64,000 nucleotides of DNA from Kribbella monticola. Its GTDB lineage: Bacteria > Actinomycetota > Actinomycetes > Propionibacteriales > Kribbellaceae. Positions 63,906-64,000 of the stretch are shown here, in pieces. The translations under genes were made by a program, and so were the position numbers. Where the stretch lies: NCBI RefSeq assembly GCF_003261635.1, contig NZ_QFXK01000009.1, positions 469,000-532,999 of the forward strand. The letters run 5' to 3'. The notes below the pieces were generated by a model that saw nothing but the letters and a program-made list of their open reading frames with translations, had not been told where the DNA came from and ran no database searches. The first letter of the stretch is position 1. Every line of letters starts with the position of its first letter.

Positions 63906-64000
63906 TCAGCTGGGGTCGGTGTGGAGGGGCGCGCGTAGTTCCAGCACGGTGCCGTGCGGTTGGTTGGATTCCAGGCGCACGGCACCACCTAATGCGGCGG
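63906..64000 (-). CDS. sensor histidine kinase, C-terminal fragment cut by window
   Basis: The frame runs from the right edge to TGA at 63906 and encodes about 30 residues: AALGGAVRLESNQPHGTVLE then LRAPLHTDPS. The G-G-x-V-x-L-x-S...G-T-x-L-x-L-x-x-P-L pattern is the end of the ATP-binding domain of NarL/DevS-type kinases. The rest is outside the window. Next to an Acg-type nitroreductase, a DevS-like role is plausible. Confidence 0.6.
   Translation of the reverse strand, partial: AALGGAVRLESNQPHGTVLELRAPLHTDPS

Overview
The window is high-GC actinobacterial chromosome: very strong G/C third-position bias, many GTG starts, ATGA/GTGA gene overlaps, ANTAR proteins, a SigB/F/G-type sigma factor and F420/LLM-type redox enzymes. 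The gene mix (large secreted GH27 and S53 enzymes, many MFS exporters and one-component regulators) and the soluble diiron monooxygenase cluster suggest a soil actinomycete, perhaps a Kribbella-like member of the Propionibacteriales. That genus guess is an impression from gene content and codon style, not a proven assignment. No rRNA, tRNA, CRISPR array, transposase or phage gene was seen.

Layout. 1-10.9 kb: a mosaic of small regulatory and stress units (two GNAT proteins, an XRE/MmyB regulator, a GlxA-type AraC regulator, a MalY-type C-S lyase, a GAF-ANTAR protein, a WYL regulator divergent from a VOC protein, a pterin dehydratase-VOC fusion, and an AraC regulator divergent from a quinone oxidoreductase). 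11-16.9 kb: a secreted GH27 alpha-galactosidase with duplicated C-terminal modules and a strong terminator, an SDR, a VioB-type ferritin-like protein, and a two-gene membrane operon divergent from an XRE-cupin regulator. 17-26 kb: a large LuxR/AAA regulator, a divergent heme-oxygenase-like diiron protein and CDGSH protein, a STAS protein with a duplicated 3' end, an EEP-family phosphodiesterase/nuclease, and an LLM oxidoreductase with an NADP-binding reductase.

26.3-36.9 kb is the best understood part: a propane-monooxygenase-type cluster. A Fis-family activator (mimR-like) is divergent from the hydroxylase alpha subunit (prmA), reductase (prmB), hydroxylase beta subunit (prmC), coupling protein (prmD), an amidohydrolase, a MIP18/DUF59 protein, a zinc alcohol dehydrogenase and a dedicated GroEL. 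All six diiron ligand positions of the alpha subunit can be read with the spacing of soluble methane monooxygenase. Two strong hairpins punctuate the operon: one between prmA and prmB, and one just after groEL that can pair with the ribosome binding site of the next gene.

37-45.9 kb: a small secreted protein, a flippase-like membrane protein, a secreted S53 protease, two MFS exporters, a diiron ferritin-like protein behind a possible iron box, and a CPA1 Na+/H+ antiporter. 45.9-50.9 kb: a compact three-gene unit not recognised as a named system (WD40-KAP NTPase, substrate-binding/vWA protein, small membrane protein). 51-55.5 kb: a D-aminopeptidase, a second GAF-ANTAR protein, a sigma factor, an unknown protein and a secreted HAD-like protein. 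55.5-60 kb: a translationally coupled operon of a PEP-synthase-like dikinase lacking the PEP barrel, an MFS exporter and an ATP-grasp ligase, which looks like a small-molecule pathway. 60.2-64 kb resembles an actinobacterial hypoxia/dormancy cluster: a small hydrophobic protein, a flavodoxin, a degenerate PEP-synthase N-terminal domain, a GyrI-like protein, an Acg-type nitroreductase and the 3' end of a sensor kinase.
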